A stretch of DNA of 64,000 bases from Orbus sasakiae (GCF_039542345.1 NZ_BAABHY010000006.1:207581-271580), one strand, 5' to 3'; positions 55,368-64,000 are shown, counted from the stretch's first letter. Notes: generated by a model from the sequence alone, not told the origin. Numbers and translations: made by a program.

Positions 55368-56747
55368 ATGATGAAACATAAGGTTACGCGCTCTGCGATG
55401 CCTTCTTTTGCTATCTTTCAAATTATATTTGATATATTAGCTATCTTTTGTACTTTTACCGTCATATCGAGTTTGTTTTATCAAGATGGATTTAGCTTAC
55501 ACCTTAATTTCACATTATTAGTTATTGTATTTTTCTTGCTGGCCGCCATTACGCGTGATTTTTATAACTCGTTATTCTCTTCTCAGACACATGCTTTAAT
55601 GCTTTCATTATTAAAGGTTTGGTTTCTTGGATTTTGGAGTGCGGCCATTTTATATGAATGCGTGAGTGGATTTAGTTTGTCACTTCTCTTCTTATTAACG
55701 TTGTTTATTATCACAGCTCTGCTCTTTTTTATTATTCATAAATTATTTTCTTATATCGAAAAAAATCTTTTTCATCCCAAAATCTTGAATGTGGCTTTTG
55801 TTGGCCGTCAATCACAAGGGCGATTATTAGCACGTAATTTTAAAAAGATGCCATGGATTAAGCATAATATTATTGGTTTTTATGATGAAGATGATCAATC
55901 TGTCAGTGGTATTAAGCGTAAAGGTAATTTTGAACAACTGATCAAAGATGCTAAAAAGGGATTATTTGACCAAATTTATATCGCAGACTCATTAGAGTCA
56001 CATAAAGATATTATTCATGTTATTAAAAAATTAGCAGATACCACATGTTCTGTGATGCTATTACCCGATATTTATACGTTTGAATTGTTGCGTTCACGTA
56101 TTTATACCATTAATAATATTCCGGTTATGTCGATCTATGATACACCATTTAAGGGACTTAACTCACTCGTTAAACGGTTAGAAGACATCATTGGTTCTAT
56201 TATTATTCTTACCTTGATTTCGCCCATATTATTAGTCATTGCTATCGCAATAAAAATGACTTCGAAAGGACCTATTTTATTTAAACAAGACCGTTATGGC
56301 GTTAATGGTAAGATTATCAAAGTGTGGAAGTTCCGTTCCATGAAAGTGATGGAAAATGATCATCAAGTTAAGCAAGCGACAAAAAATGATCCAAGGCTAA
56401 CTAAGATAGGTGCTTTCTTACGTAAAACATCATTAGATGAACTTCCTCAGTTTTTTAATGTGCTTGTCGGTGATATGTCGATTGTTGGTCCACGGCCCCA
56501 TGCGGTTGTGCATAATGAACAATATCGTTCAGAAATCTTAGGTTATATGTTACGACACAAAGTTAAACCAGGTATCACTGGTTGGGCTCAAATTAATGGT
56601 TATCGTGGTGAAACCGATACACTTGATAAAATGGAAAAACGCGTCCAATATGATTTAGAATATATTCGTCATTGGAGTGTTAGCTTTGATATTAAGATCA
56701 TTTTACTGACAATTGTAAAAGGCTTTATCAGTAAAACAGCTTATTAA
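55368..56747 (+). CDS. wcaJ: Undecaprenyl-phosphate glucose-1-phosphate transferase (WcaJ-like)
   Basis: This 459-residue enzyme is of the polyprenyl-phosphate hexose-1-phosphate transferase family. It starts repeat-unit assembly by loading a sugar phosphate, probably glucose-1-P, onto undecaprenyl phosphate. Four or five N-terminal membrane segments (about 10-125) and a soluble Rossmann-like middle precede the catalytic domain (about 265-459). Key motifs are GPILFKQDRYG, KVWKFRSM, LDELPQFFNVLVGDMSIVGP and HKVKPGITGWAQINGYRGET. The C-terminus closely resembles E. coli WcaJ (colanic acid). It has its own 5' region after the manB relic. Confidence 0.92.
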   Translation: MMKHKVTRSAMPSFAIFQIIFDILAIFCTFTVISSLFYQDGFSLHLNFTLLVIVFFLLAAITRDFYNSLFSSQTHALMLSLLKVWFLGFWSAAILYECVSGFSLSLLFLLTLFIITALLFFIIHKLFSYIEKNLFHPKILNVAFVGRQSQGRLLARNFKKMPWIKHNIIGFYDEDDQSVSGIKRKGNFEQLIKDAKKGLFDQIYIADSLESHKDIIHVIKKLADTTCSVMLLPDIYTFELLRSRIYTINNIPVMSIYDTPFKGLNSLVKRLEDIIGSIIILTLISPILLVIAIAIKMTSKGPILFKQDRYGVNGKIIKVWKFRSMKVMENDHQVKQATKNDPRLTKIGAFLRKTSLDELPQFFNVLVGDMSIVGPRPHAVVHNEQYRSEILGYMLRHKVKPGITGWAQINGYRGETDTLDKMEKRVQYDLEYIRHWSVSFDIKIILLTIVKGFISKTAY

Positions 56748-56805
56748 TGACGAGTAATGATGTCGATTCATCATATGGAATATTCACGTATATATGAGGT
56801 TAATT

Positions 56806-57381
56806 ATGCCAAATGCTCTCGTTTTACTGTCTAACGGTTGTGAAGAAACCGAAGCCGTGACAACCATTGATTTATTAACCCGAGCTGGGATTGATGTGAC
56901 ATATGCAAGTATCACTGAAGAGCGTGAAGTGTTATGTTCTCGTGGTGTAGCTTTGTTGGCACAAAAAACATTCTCACAAGTTAAATCGCTGCAATATGAT
57001 GCTGTTGTTTTACCAGGTGGGGTGAAAGGCGCTGAGAATTTTCGTGACTCAGCACAAGTCATCGAAAAATTAAAACAAACCTATGAGAAAGGTAAAGTGG
57101 TCGCGGCAATTTGTGCAACACCGGCGATGGTATTGCAGCATCATAATTTATTTCCAAACGCAAAGATGACTGGCTTCCCAACAACAAAAGAGGCTTTCAA
57201 GTTATGGCAAGATGAACGCGCCTATTATGATGACGCTCATCGTATTTTAACAAGCCAAGGGCCTGCGACTTCGATTGATTTTGCCTTAAAAATTATTGAA
57301 GTGTTAGTCAGTAAAGCTAAAGCTGCCGAAGTTGCAAGCGGTTTAGTCTTACCTGATGGCATCAATGATTATCGTCACTAA
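56806..57381 (+). CDS. yajL: YajL (DJ-1/ThiJ family protein)
   Basis: YajL is a DJ-1 superfamily protein linked to oxidative-stress protection, with chaperone or deglycase activity claimed. From 56806 the product is about 191 residues. The nucleophile-elbow cysteine is in VAAICATPAMVL, and the partner glutamate is in NGCEETEAVTTIDLL. The start MPNALVLLS is chosen because GAGG lies 8 bases upstream and it matches the E. coli length; an in-frame ATG at 56794 is less likely. The transcript converges with thiI. Confidence 0.94.
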   Translation: MPNALVLLSNGCEETEAVTTIDLLTRAGIDVTYASITEEREVLCSRGVALLAQKTFSQVKSLQYDAVVLPGGVKGAENFRDSAQVIEKLKQTYEKGKVVAAICATPAMVLQHHNLFPNAKMTGFPTTKEAFKLWQDERAYYDDAHRILTSQGPATSIDFALKIIEVLVSKAKAAEVASGLVLPDGINDYRH

Positions 57382-57383
57382 TA

Positions 57384-57409
57384 AAAAAGGATGCATAGGC
57401 ATCCTTTTT
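57384..57409. terminator. Bidirectional terminator after yajL
   Basis: AAAAAGGATGC/GCATCCTTTTT with loop ATAG lies 2 bases after the yajL stop. Confidence 0.9.
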
Positions 57410-57419
57410 ATATAACGTG

Positions 57420-57462
57420 TTTTTACACTAGAATCATACATTACAACAATAATTTAACGAAA
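57420..57462 (+). repeat. 43-bp dispersed intergenic repeat, copy 4
   Basis: This copy differs from copy 1 at three positions. Its 3' end forms ATAATTT-AACG-AAATTAT, a 7-bp hairpin. It lies between the yajL terminator and the end of thiI (converging), so it is not a promoter of either gene. Confidence 0.85.
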
Positions 57463-57477
57463 TTATCATTAATCTGA

Positions 57478-58923
57478 CTATTTTCGAAATACGCTAACAT
57501 TAGTAAAACCTTGTTCGAGCAAATAGAGTGCCTGTAATTTGCTCATGACGCCGCGCTCACAATAAAGTAGGTAGTGCTTGCTTTGATCCAAATCACCATA
57601 CTGTGTCGCTAACTTATAAAACGGGATTAGCTTCACTTCAATATTATCGATTTCCAAAGGCTTATCTTCTTGTTCATCCGGTGAGCGAATATCAATAATC
57701 ATATTTTGTTCATTGAAAGAGGATACCGTTTCTACTTCATGTATTTTTGACTCAGTTTGTTTAGCAATGTCACGTATATCGATATTTTGCACTTCACTGA
57801 TGGCTTTTTCTAAAATACGAAAATCAAAATGCGCTTCTTCAGCTTCAATCTTTTCTTTGAGCGCTTTAACCGTTGGACTTTTTGATATGACACCACAAAA
57901 TTCTGGCATGGTTTTAGCAATATCTTCAGTACCAATGTCACGCGCTAATTTGATGATATGCTCTTTATCATGAGTAATCAGCGGACGTAAAATCAGCGTG
58001 TCAGTCGCATTATCAATTAATCGTAGATTAGTTAATGTCTGACTTGATACTTGCCCTAAGGCTTCACCTGTGACGATAGCTTGTACGCCATACTTTTCAG
58101 CTATTTGCGAAGCTGCTCTCACCATCATGCGTTTGAGTATGACGCCCATCTGACCATCTTCAACTTTTTCAAGAATTTCACCGACCACATCAGCAAAATT
58201 AATGGCAATAAAACGAACCTTGTGTGAGCTACCAAAACGACTCCATAAATAATGCGCCATTTGTTTAACGCCGATTTCGTGTGATGCACCACCAAGATTA
58301 AAAAAACAATAATGAACGCGTGAACCACGTCGCATCAACATATAACTTGATACGCCAGAATCAAATCCACCGGAAATGAGTGATAAAACATCTTCTTGTG
58401 TGCCAATAGGAAAACCACCAAGGCCTTGGTGACGTGCTTTAATTAAAAGGAGTTTATCTTTATCAATTTCTAAATTAACCGTGACATCAGGTTTTGTTAA
58501 TTTAACTTTAGCACTGCTAACGTATTGATTGAGCCCTCCGCCGACATAACGTTCAACGTCGATTGAAGTAAAATCATGTTGGCCGCGTCGCTTGACCCTA
58601 ACACAAAAGGTTTTATTTTCGATGCGTGGCGCAAAGTAGTCTCGCGATTTCTCGTAAATGTCGTGAACATCAGTAAATGATAATTCATCAACCGATAAAA
58701 TATGGTGAATACCTGGGATGCGGGAAAGAAGTTCAAGAATGAGCATTTCAGTGTGAGCGGTTCTTGGCCTGACTTCAATAAAGTCCCAATGACGAACGAC
58801 AGCAACATCAACATGTTGCGTCAGTATATTACGAATGTTACTCGTTAAAATTTTGATAAAGCGAATACGAACGGAATCACTTTTGATCGTGATTTCTGGA
58901 AAGAGTTTTATAATGAATTTCAT
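57478..58923 (-). CDS. thiI: tRNA 4-thiouridine synthase ThiI
   Basis: ThiI makes s4U8 in tRNA and supplies sulfur for the thiazole of thiamine. The product has a ferredoxin-like domain, a THUMP domain and a PP-loop pyrophosphatase domain (SLISGGFDSGVSSYMLMRRG). A C-terminal rhodanese domain carries the persulfide cysteine in LLYCERGVMSKLQ. CGVISKS supplies the second cysteine. The start at 58923 (MKFIIKLFPEITIKS) matches E. coli; a longer frame from 58959 adds twelve residues with no counterpart. Confidence 0.96.
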   Translation of the reverse strand: MKFIIKLFPEITIKSDSVRIRFIKILTSNIRNILTQHVDVAVVRHWDFIEVRPRTAHTEMLILELLSRIPGIHHILSVDELSFTDVHDIYEKSRDYFAPRIENKTFCVRVKRRGQHDFTSIDVERYVGGGLNQYVSSAKVKLTKPDVTVNLEIDKDKLLLIKARHQGLGGFPIGTQEDVLSLISGGFDSGVSSYMLMRRGSRVHYCFFNLGGASHEIGVKQMAHYLWSRFGSSHKVRFIAINFADVVGEILEKVEDGQMGVILKRMMVRAASQIAEKYGVQAIVTGEALGQVSSQTLTNLRLIDNATDTLILRPLITHDKEHIIKLARDIGTEDIAKTMPEFCGVISKSPTVKALKEKIEAEEAHFDFRILEKAISEVQNIDIRDIAKQTESKIHEVETVSSFNEQNMIIDIRSPDEQEDKPLEIDNIEVKLIPFYKLATQYGDLDQSKHYLLYCERGVMSKLQALYLLEQGFTNVSVFRK

Positions 58924-59137
58924 TTTTATCTTAATCATCTGCAAAAAAATTGGCGACATTATACTGATTTATTCTATGAATGCGTACTATTGATTAACCA
59001 AATAACAATAAAATACTAAAATCTACTTGCTTGTTGGCTCATGTTTCGATAATATTCGGCATCAATATTTTTATTTTTCTTTCATTGCTAAATATTTTAA
59101 AAAAATGAGAGAACAATCAAATTAACTGCAGGTTGAA

Positions 59138-59515
59138 ATGTACGAAATCCTTATTATTGCTTTTTTAATCATCGCAATTGCCATTGTTGGTTTAGTTTTA
59201 ATCCAAAAAGGTAAGGGCGCGGATATGGGTGCTTCATTTGGAGCGGGTGCTTCTGCTACACTATTTGGTTCAGCAGGAACGGGTAACTTCTTAACTCGTA
59301 CCACAACGATTTTAGGTATTCTATTTTTTATTATCAGCCTTGCACTAGCAAATTTAGGTAGTAAAAAAAGCGCGAATGATGGTTTTTGGAATTTAGAAGA
59401 TGGTAGCGTGCCTGCAAGTACAGCTCCGTCAACAGTGACTGATGCAGGTAATACAGCACCAAATACGGCTGTTGAACCTCAACAAGTTAATCCGACGTCT
59501 GACATTCCTGAGTGA
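59138..59515 (+). CDS. secG: SecG, preprotein translocase subunit
   Basis: SecG is the accessory subunit of the SecYEG channel. The 125-residue product has two membrane segments (about 2-22 and 53-73) joined by the conserved cytoplasmic loop with IQKGKGADMGASFGAG and SATLFGSAGTGNFLTR. A Thr-, Pro- and Asn-rich tail follows. tRNA-Leu(GAG) follows, the same arrangement as E. coli secG-leuU. Confidence 0.96.
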   Translation: MYEILIIAFLIIAIAIVGLVLIQKGKGADMGASFGAGASATLFGSAGTGNFLTRTTTILGILFFIISLALANLGSKKSANDGFWNLEDGSVPASTAPSTVTDAGNTAPNTAVEPQQVNPTSDIPE

Positions 59516-59528
59516 TTTTCTTATTGCT

Positions 59529-59614
59529 GCCGTGGTGGTGAAATTGGTAGACACGCTATCTTGAGGGGGTAGTGCTCTAAGGGCATGCGGGTTCAAGTCC
59601 CGCCCACGGCACCA
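59529..59614 (+). tRNA. tRNA-Leu(GAG)
   Basis: The acceptor stem GCCGTGG pairs with CCACGGC, followed by discriminator A and an encoded CCA. The anticodon GAG lies in CTTGAGGG. The long variable arm marks class II, and GGTTCAAGTCC is the T loop. It lies 13 bases after secG. Confidence 0.98.
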
Positions 59615-60502
59615 TTAATAACGTTGTAATAGTAAAAGTTTAAAAATATTTATATAGTCATAGTTTCCTGTTTTTGCTCACCAAGTATCAACTTCAATTA
59701 AGTTTTTCCTTTCGGTCAAAAGTAATATAGTCTTTAATAGTCTTTATATGTAAAAAAATATAATAGAATAACCTTTATATAATGCACATAGATATCCAAT
59801 GAGTAATATGTCGGAGTTCATAAAACATTTACTTTATGAATACGCATATTACATACCTATAAAAGTTTTAAACCAATTAATTGTCATGTCTTTTTCATTT
59901 AAATAATGAAATAGCATCACTATAGTTCTAAAAATTAAATTCAGCTGCCTATTTTTTATGCGTTAAAGATAATCTATAATGTTAACTCATGGACAAATTT
60001 GAATAGATGCTAGTATAGGTTTTTTAATTTTTTAGAATTTTTTTACAATAAAGAAATGTTAAACAAGATTTAGACTAATTTATGATAAAATCAAAACAAT
60101 TTTAACATTTTTGTCATTTTTAAAAATTTATAACTTATTGATTTTTATGTTATTAATCAAAATTAACATTTCGGTGACAAAAATATCATTGACTTAATGT
60201 TGGCTTTTCTTTATTTTTAGGGCACTTTTGTAAGAATACCGTAGTTGTTTTATTAATTATTTTGATTTATACGTATTAAAGTAAAGTTTTGTTTTGTTAA
60301 GTAAGTTTTTGTAAATGATGTGTAGTGGACAATTATTGATTAGATATTCGTTCATTTTTTGTTAATTAGTAAATAATTTATGATTGTTTTACAATCACCA
60401 TTAACGATAAATATATTTTAAAACATTTTATAAATTTTAATTAGCACCAAAAAAGTAATAATTCCTTTAGTTAATTGATGATATGGGGTATAGGAATATA
60501 AC
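59615..60502. other. 888-base AT-rich non-coding region upstream of the large adhesin
   Basis: No convincing gene was found on either strand. The region is strongly AT-rich with many A and T tracts. A perfect 7-3-7 palindrome, TGATTGT-TTT-ACAATCA, lies at 60381-60397. An ATGTTA/TAACAT inverted repeat lies near 60148-60170. A ribosome site (AGGA) precedes the adhesin start. It is probably a long regulatory region. Confidence 0.6.
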
Positions 60503-63500
60503 ATGATCACAAAAAAATTTAGTTTATTTGGGTTGCCCTTGCTATTGCTAGCGCTGTTGTTTACTAGCAATTCATATGCAGATACTCCCATGGAAATTTT
60601 TAATGGGAAAAGTGCAGTAACGTTTAGCTGCGATACATTATATGCTGGTGAAGCAGGTACGCCTACTGCTAACGCAAGGGTATTTAAGATAGATCTCAGT
60701 TCCGCTAACGGTACTTCTGTAGGAGCTATACCATTATACCGAGCTACTAGTATGCAAGGGCTTCTCGGTGAACCAATGAGTACAGTTGCTCTAGGTCCTT
60801 GGGGTGGATCAGGTGGTGCCCTTACTATGTATCATTGGTATTGGGGAAATCCTTTTTCTGTAACTTATGTCAAAAATGGTGATACATCTAATGTTAAGCT
60901 GTTATCTCCATCTGCTCCATACCCTGGTACGGGCGGTTATAATTATTGGTCTGGTGGTGAGGTATTCCAAAAAACTGGTGAAATCTATTTCTCCGGTGGT
61001 GAAGACTCTACATTTTCTAATAATTTTAGGATGATGAAGTTCAATCCTGTTACTGGAACTTATGTTAATAGTGGGCGTATTAATCCACAAACCTCATCTG
61101 ATAATATTGTTGACAACCTCTATATTGCTTCTGATATGGCAATTGATGCCGATGGTAATGCCTATTTACTAGTTGGTACTAATGATACAGATCGCTGGTT
61201 AGTCCGTATTTTAGTCTCAGACACAACAGGAGCATGGACCTATAATTTAGTTAGCAAAATTGTTGGTATAGGTGCTTCAACTGATATCTGGGGAATGGCT
61301 TTTTTAAATGGTGATCTATATGCAACTTCTGGTGCCTATAACCGCGATCTTTATAAAATTAATGTTATTAGTGGGCAAGCTTCTTTTCTAGGTCGATTAT
61401 CAACAACTTCAGGTAACACTGGAACTAATGCTAATGTTGATATTTATTATATTGACGATTTAGCAGCATGTCAGACAGCACCCGTTATTAAAGGATCTGT
61501 TTATAATGATGTAAATGGTGATGGATCAATTAGCTCTGATGATAAGGTTGCGGGACAAACTGTTGAGTTATGGAAGGTAGAGACTGGTACTCCAACATTT
61601 AAAGCATCTCAAACAACAAGTGGTGGTGGGGATTATAGTTTTATTGTCGATTCTACTTCTGCTACTTATTATATTCGTTTAGTTCAACCGAAAATCAATA
61701 CTATTAATGCGGTTCAAACATGGGCTACGGCAAGTAATAGTTCTTTAAATCCAGTAACTGCTTATTGTTATAATCCCGCGAATGCAACTACAGAGGGACA
61801 TACTGCTGATGGTGCGTGTAGAGGGGCTAATTATACTGAAGCCTCTGCTAAATCAGGTTCACCTGATTCTTGGAATGTTTATTCTAAAATTACGATGAAT
61901 TCCGATTCAAAAGTTGCTGAAGCAAGTTTTGCTTTAACGACTGTCGGTAATTTTGGTGATGCACCTGCAACATATAATGATTCTACTTCTCCAGCAAAAC
62001 ATCTTTCCCCTGGTTCTGATGGTGCAACGCCTACTGATTCAATAAACTGGCTACGTTTAGGTGATTTAGTTTCATATCAAAGTGGACCAAAACCAGATAA
62101 TAATGCAAACAGTATTACTTCACATGATGGTGTGCAAGTATTGCTTAAAAATGCTAGTGATTATATTTCACTACAAAATGCACCACTAGCAGCAGGAAAT
62201 ACTTATAAATTTAAAGTTAAAACAACTGGACCTGCTAGTAGTAAAGGCTTTTTAAATGCATGGGTAGACTGGTCAACAAGCCAAAAATCTAATTCTTTTG
62301 TTGGTGCCACGGCTTTAGCATCAGATCAAGCCGGTGTTCAAGATGGGTATGTTACATTCGATTATACGGTTCCTTCAGGAAGCGCAAGAGGATTAGATGC
62401 AACATTTGCTCGATTCCGTTTGAGTACGACCAAGGGATTAGGTCCTAACAATAATAATTTACCAACACCTTCTTCAACAGTTCCATGGATTGTTGATGGG
62501 GAAGTTGAAGACTATCGTTTATATATTATATATGGCGACGTAAAATTATCTGCAGTCACTAAAGGTGGTGTAGGGCAATTTGATTATTCAATTAGCAATA
62601 CAATATCTACATCTCCATCAAGTAACACCGATTCGATAGTAACATCAGTTGAAGGAACAAAAGTTTCAAGTAGTGCTTTACATGCATTCACGGCCTTAAA
62701 TCAATCTATTGTTATAACACAAACATTACCGAGTGAGGATTGGGAAACGGTTAGTGCGGAATGTTTAGTTGATGGTAAAACGAATATTTTAACAACATTA
62801 TCTGGTAATGTATTAACTATTCCTGCATCTTCTGTTATAGAGGGTGCGGATATCTCTTGTACTTTTACAAATGGTTTAACACCAAAAATTGAGTTAGCAA
62901 AAACAGTTGCTGGTACAAGATTAAAAACAGCTGACCAATTCACGGTTCAATTAAAAGATGGCTCAACAGTATCTGCTTCTGCAACAACAACAGGTACAGC
63001 AACAACAGCAACAACAGGATCAACAAAAGTTAAAGGTGATGGAACTGTTTATACATTAGACGAAATCATGGCTACTGGAAGTTCGAATCCATTAGCTCGT
63101 TATGATGCGTCAATGACGTGTTCTAATACTTATACAACTTCATCCACTACTTTACCATCAGGTTCAGGTAAGTCTTTCTCCGTTACTCCAGGTTATGGCG
63201 ATAACATTACATGTACCTTAACAAATACCCGTATTGATGCAAGTGCAAGTTCTTCAACAATCGTAGCGGATCCAATCTCGATCATTGCTGATGGTGTAGC
63301 CGAATCAACAATCACTGTACAATTAAAAGATAGTAATAATAATGATATTACTTCTGGCGGTGATAAGGTTGAAATTTTATTCACGGATACTGCAAATAAA
63401 GTAGGTGTTATTGGTGGTGTTGCAGCAAATAATTCTGCTGTAGCACAAGATAATGGTGATGGCACTTATACTATTAAAGTGACTTCGACTAAATTAGGTA

Positions 63501-64000
63501 GTGACAAATTTACGTTTAAAGTCAATGATGTCGCAGCGCCAACTACTAAAACGGCTGAAGTAACCTATACATCAGGGACGGTGTTTGACCAAACCAAATC
63601 AACAATTGTGGCCGATCCGACGACAATTGACGCTGATGGGGTTGCGACCTCAACGGTCAGCGTGACCATGTACTACGCATCAAATACTGATCAGCTATTA
63701 ACAGGCTATACCGGTTTAGAGTTGGCACGTAAAGATGGCACGGCAATTTTAGGTACGGTGACTTACATTGGTGAAACTGATGGGGTGTACAGCTTTAGCG
63801 TGAAATCGGCAACGCGCGGCAGTGATGAGTTTGTGTTTAAAACCAGCAGCACCACCAGCACCAAAAGTGCCACGGTAACCTACGCTGCAGGTAGTGTGTT
63901 TGACCAAACCAAATCAACAATTGTGGCCGATCCGACGTCAATTGATGCCGATGGGGTTGCGACCTCAACGGTCAGCGTGACCATGTATTACGCCTCAGAT
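60503..64000 (+). CDS. Large secreted adhesin with SdrD-B-like and Ig-like repeats (3' open at window edge)
   Basis: The frame stays open for 1166 codons to the window end. In order: a signal peptide (1-27, ending NSYA), an N-terminal globular region (about 30-325) with the look of a beta-propeller or lectin-like domain, and a SdrD-B-like domain with a calcium-binding-type loop (NDVNGDGSISSDDKVAGQTV at about 333). A further domain ends in GEVEDYRLYI (about 665-675). Next come two cysteine-bearing modules ending CTFTN and CTLTN, then Ig-like repeats of the BIG/invasin type from about residue 910. The last repeats are nearly identical in DNA. AGGA lies 7 bases before the ATG. The C-terminus, and so the secretion route, is not visible. 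Confidence 0.85.
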   Translation, partial: MITKKFSLFGLPLLLLALLFTSNSYADTPMEIFNGKSAVTFSCDTLYAGEAGTPTANARVFKIDLSSANGTSVGAIPLYRATSMQGLLGEPMSTVALGPWGGSGGALTMYHWYWGNPFSVTYVKNGDTSNVKLLSPSAPYPGTGGYNYWSGGEVFQKTGEIYFSGGEDSTFSNNFRMMKFNPVTGTYVNSGRINPQTSSDNIVDNLYIASDMAIDADGNAYLLVGTNDTDRWLVRILVSDTTGAWTYNLVSKIVGIGASTDIWGMAFLNGDLYATSGAYNRDLYKINVISGQASFLGRLSTTSGNTGTNANVDIYYIDDLAACQTAPVIKGSVYNDVNGDGSISSDDKVAGQTVELWKVETGTPTFKASQTTSGGGDYSFIVDSTSATYYIRLVQPKINTINAVQTWATASNSSLNPVTAYCYNPANATTEGHTADGACRGANYTEASAKSGSPDSWNVYSKITMNSDSKVAEASFALTTVGNFGDAPATYNDSTSPAKHLSPGSDGATPTDSINWLRLGDLVSYQSGPKPDNNANSITSHDGVQVLLKNASDYISLQNAPLAAGNTYKFKVKTTGPASSKGFLNAWVDWSTSQKSNSFVGATALASDQAGVQDGYVTFDYTVPSGSARGLDATFARFRLSTTKGLGPNNNNLPTPSSTVPWIVDGEVEDYRLYIIYGDVKLSAVTKGGVGQFDYSISNTISTSPSSNTDSIVTSVEGTKVSSSALHAFTALNQSIVITQTLPSEDWETVSAECLVDGKTNILTTLSGNVLTIPASSVIEGADISCTFTNGLTPKIELAKTVAGTRLKTADQFTVQLKDGSTVSASATTTGTATTATTGSTKVKGDGTVYTLDEIMATGSSNPLARYDASMTCSNTYTTSSTTLPSGSGKSFSVTPGYGDNITCTLTNTRIDASASSSTIVADPISIIADGVAESTITVQLKDSNNNDITSGGDKVEILFTDTANKVGVIGGVAANNSAVAQDNGDGTYTIKVTSTKLGSDKFTFKVNDVAAPTTKTAEVTYTSGTVFDQTKSTIVADPTTIDADGVATSTVSVTMYYASNTDQLLTGYTGLELARKDGTAILGTVTYIGETDGVYSFSVKSATRGSDEFVFKTSSTTSTKSATVTYAAGSVFDQTKSTIVADPTSIDADGVATSTVSVTMYYASD
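63581..64000 (+). repeat. Tandem 315-bp (105-codon) Ig-domain repeats
   Basis: A unit begins GTGTTTGACCAAACC at 63581 and again at 63896, exactly 315 bases apart. Over the 105 bases of the second unit that are visible, 99 match. The preceding module (from about 63235) is the same domain type but diverged. The array continues past the window. Confidence 0.9.

Noticed and set aside
4953..57462. 43-bp repeats as a CRISPR array
   Set aside because: The copies are 13-24 kb apart, one per site, with no spacers and no cas genes.
60381..60397. TGATTGT-TTT-ACAATCA as a terminator
   Set aside because: No T run follows, no gene ends upstream within 700 bases, and the stem is AT-rich. An operator is more likely.

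Overview
The window is a bacterial chromosome segment from a low-GC gammaproteobacterium. Most proteins look enterobacterial in sequence, and many gene neighbourhoods match Escherichia coli: lon-ppiD-comEA, usg-truA-accD-folC-dedD-cvpA-purF-ubiX, rnr-rlmB, metB/metJ-rpmE, degS-degQ-zapG, proQ-prc, gmhA-yafJ, porin-asnS-pncB-pepN, mlaFEDCB-ibaG and secG-tRNA-Leu. Low GC, enterobacterial synteny with lost genes, and abundant adhesins fit the Orbaceae (the Gilliamella/Frischella/Orbus group of insect-gut bacteria). That assignment is inference; nothing here fixes the genus.

Layout. 1-10.6 kb: the 3' end of lon, ppiD, comEA, then usg to ubiX. 10.9-14.8 kb: an inverse autotransporter (intimin/invasin type) followed by a secreted SinI/ZirS-like partner. 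14.9-18.6 kb: rnr, rlmB and an unknown gene. 18.9-20.9 kb: metB and metJ, divergent around five tandem met boxes, then rpmE. 21-26.6 kb: degS, degQ, zapG, a DUF721/DciA-like gene, rsgA, hdeD. 26.7-27.5 kb: a divergent pair of Mu-phage-type regulators (Ner-like and MuA/repressor-N-terminus-like). 27.6-32.2 kb: proQ, prc, a 29-codon cydH gene, tRNA-Ser(GGA), chaA. 32.4-42.3 kb: gmhA, yafJ, mdtH, mgsA, a porin, asnS, pncB, pepN. 42.4-49.2 kb: a rhodanese, the Mla lipid-transport operon, ibaG, the yjiX-yjiA pair and murA. 49.2-56.7 kb: an AT-rich surface-polysaccharide locus (flippase, KpsC/KpsS-like protein, two glycosyltransferases, polymerase, a decayed phosphomannomutase, WcaJ-type initiating transferase). 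56.8-59.6 kb: yajL, thiI, secG, tRNA-Leu(GAG). 60.5 kb to the end: a large secreted adhesin open at the window edge.

Much of the window builds or guards the cell envelope: PpiD, DegS, DegQ and Prc (periplasmic folding and proteolysis), Mla (outer-membrane lipid asymmetry), MurA, GmhA (LPS heptose), the porin, the polysaccharide locus and two adhesin loci.

The less expected observations are: (1) the inverse autotransporter and its secreted partner share a C-terminal domain signature; (2) a gapless 43-bp intergenic repeat occurs four times, always on the + strand and always 3' of a + strand gene; (3) a stop-riddled phosphomannomutase relic lies inside the polysaccharide locus; (4) a Mu-like regulator pair faces a shared operator-like region with no phage structural genes nearby; (5) a cydH gene sits away from any cydAB genes. 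No CRISPR array, insertion sequence, rRNA or intact prophage was seen.
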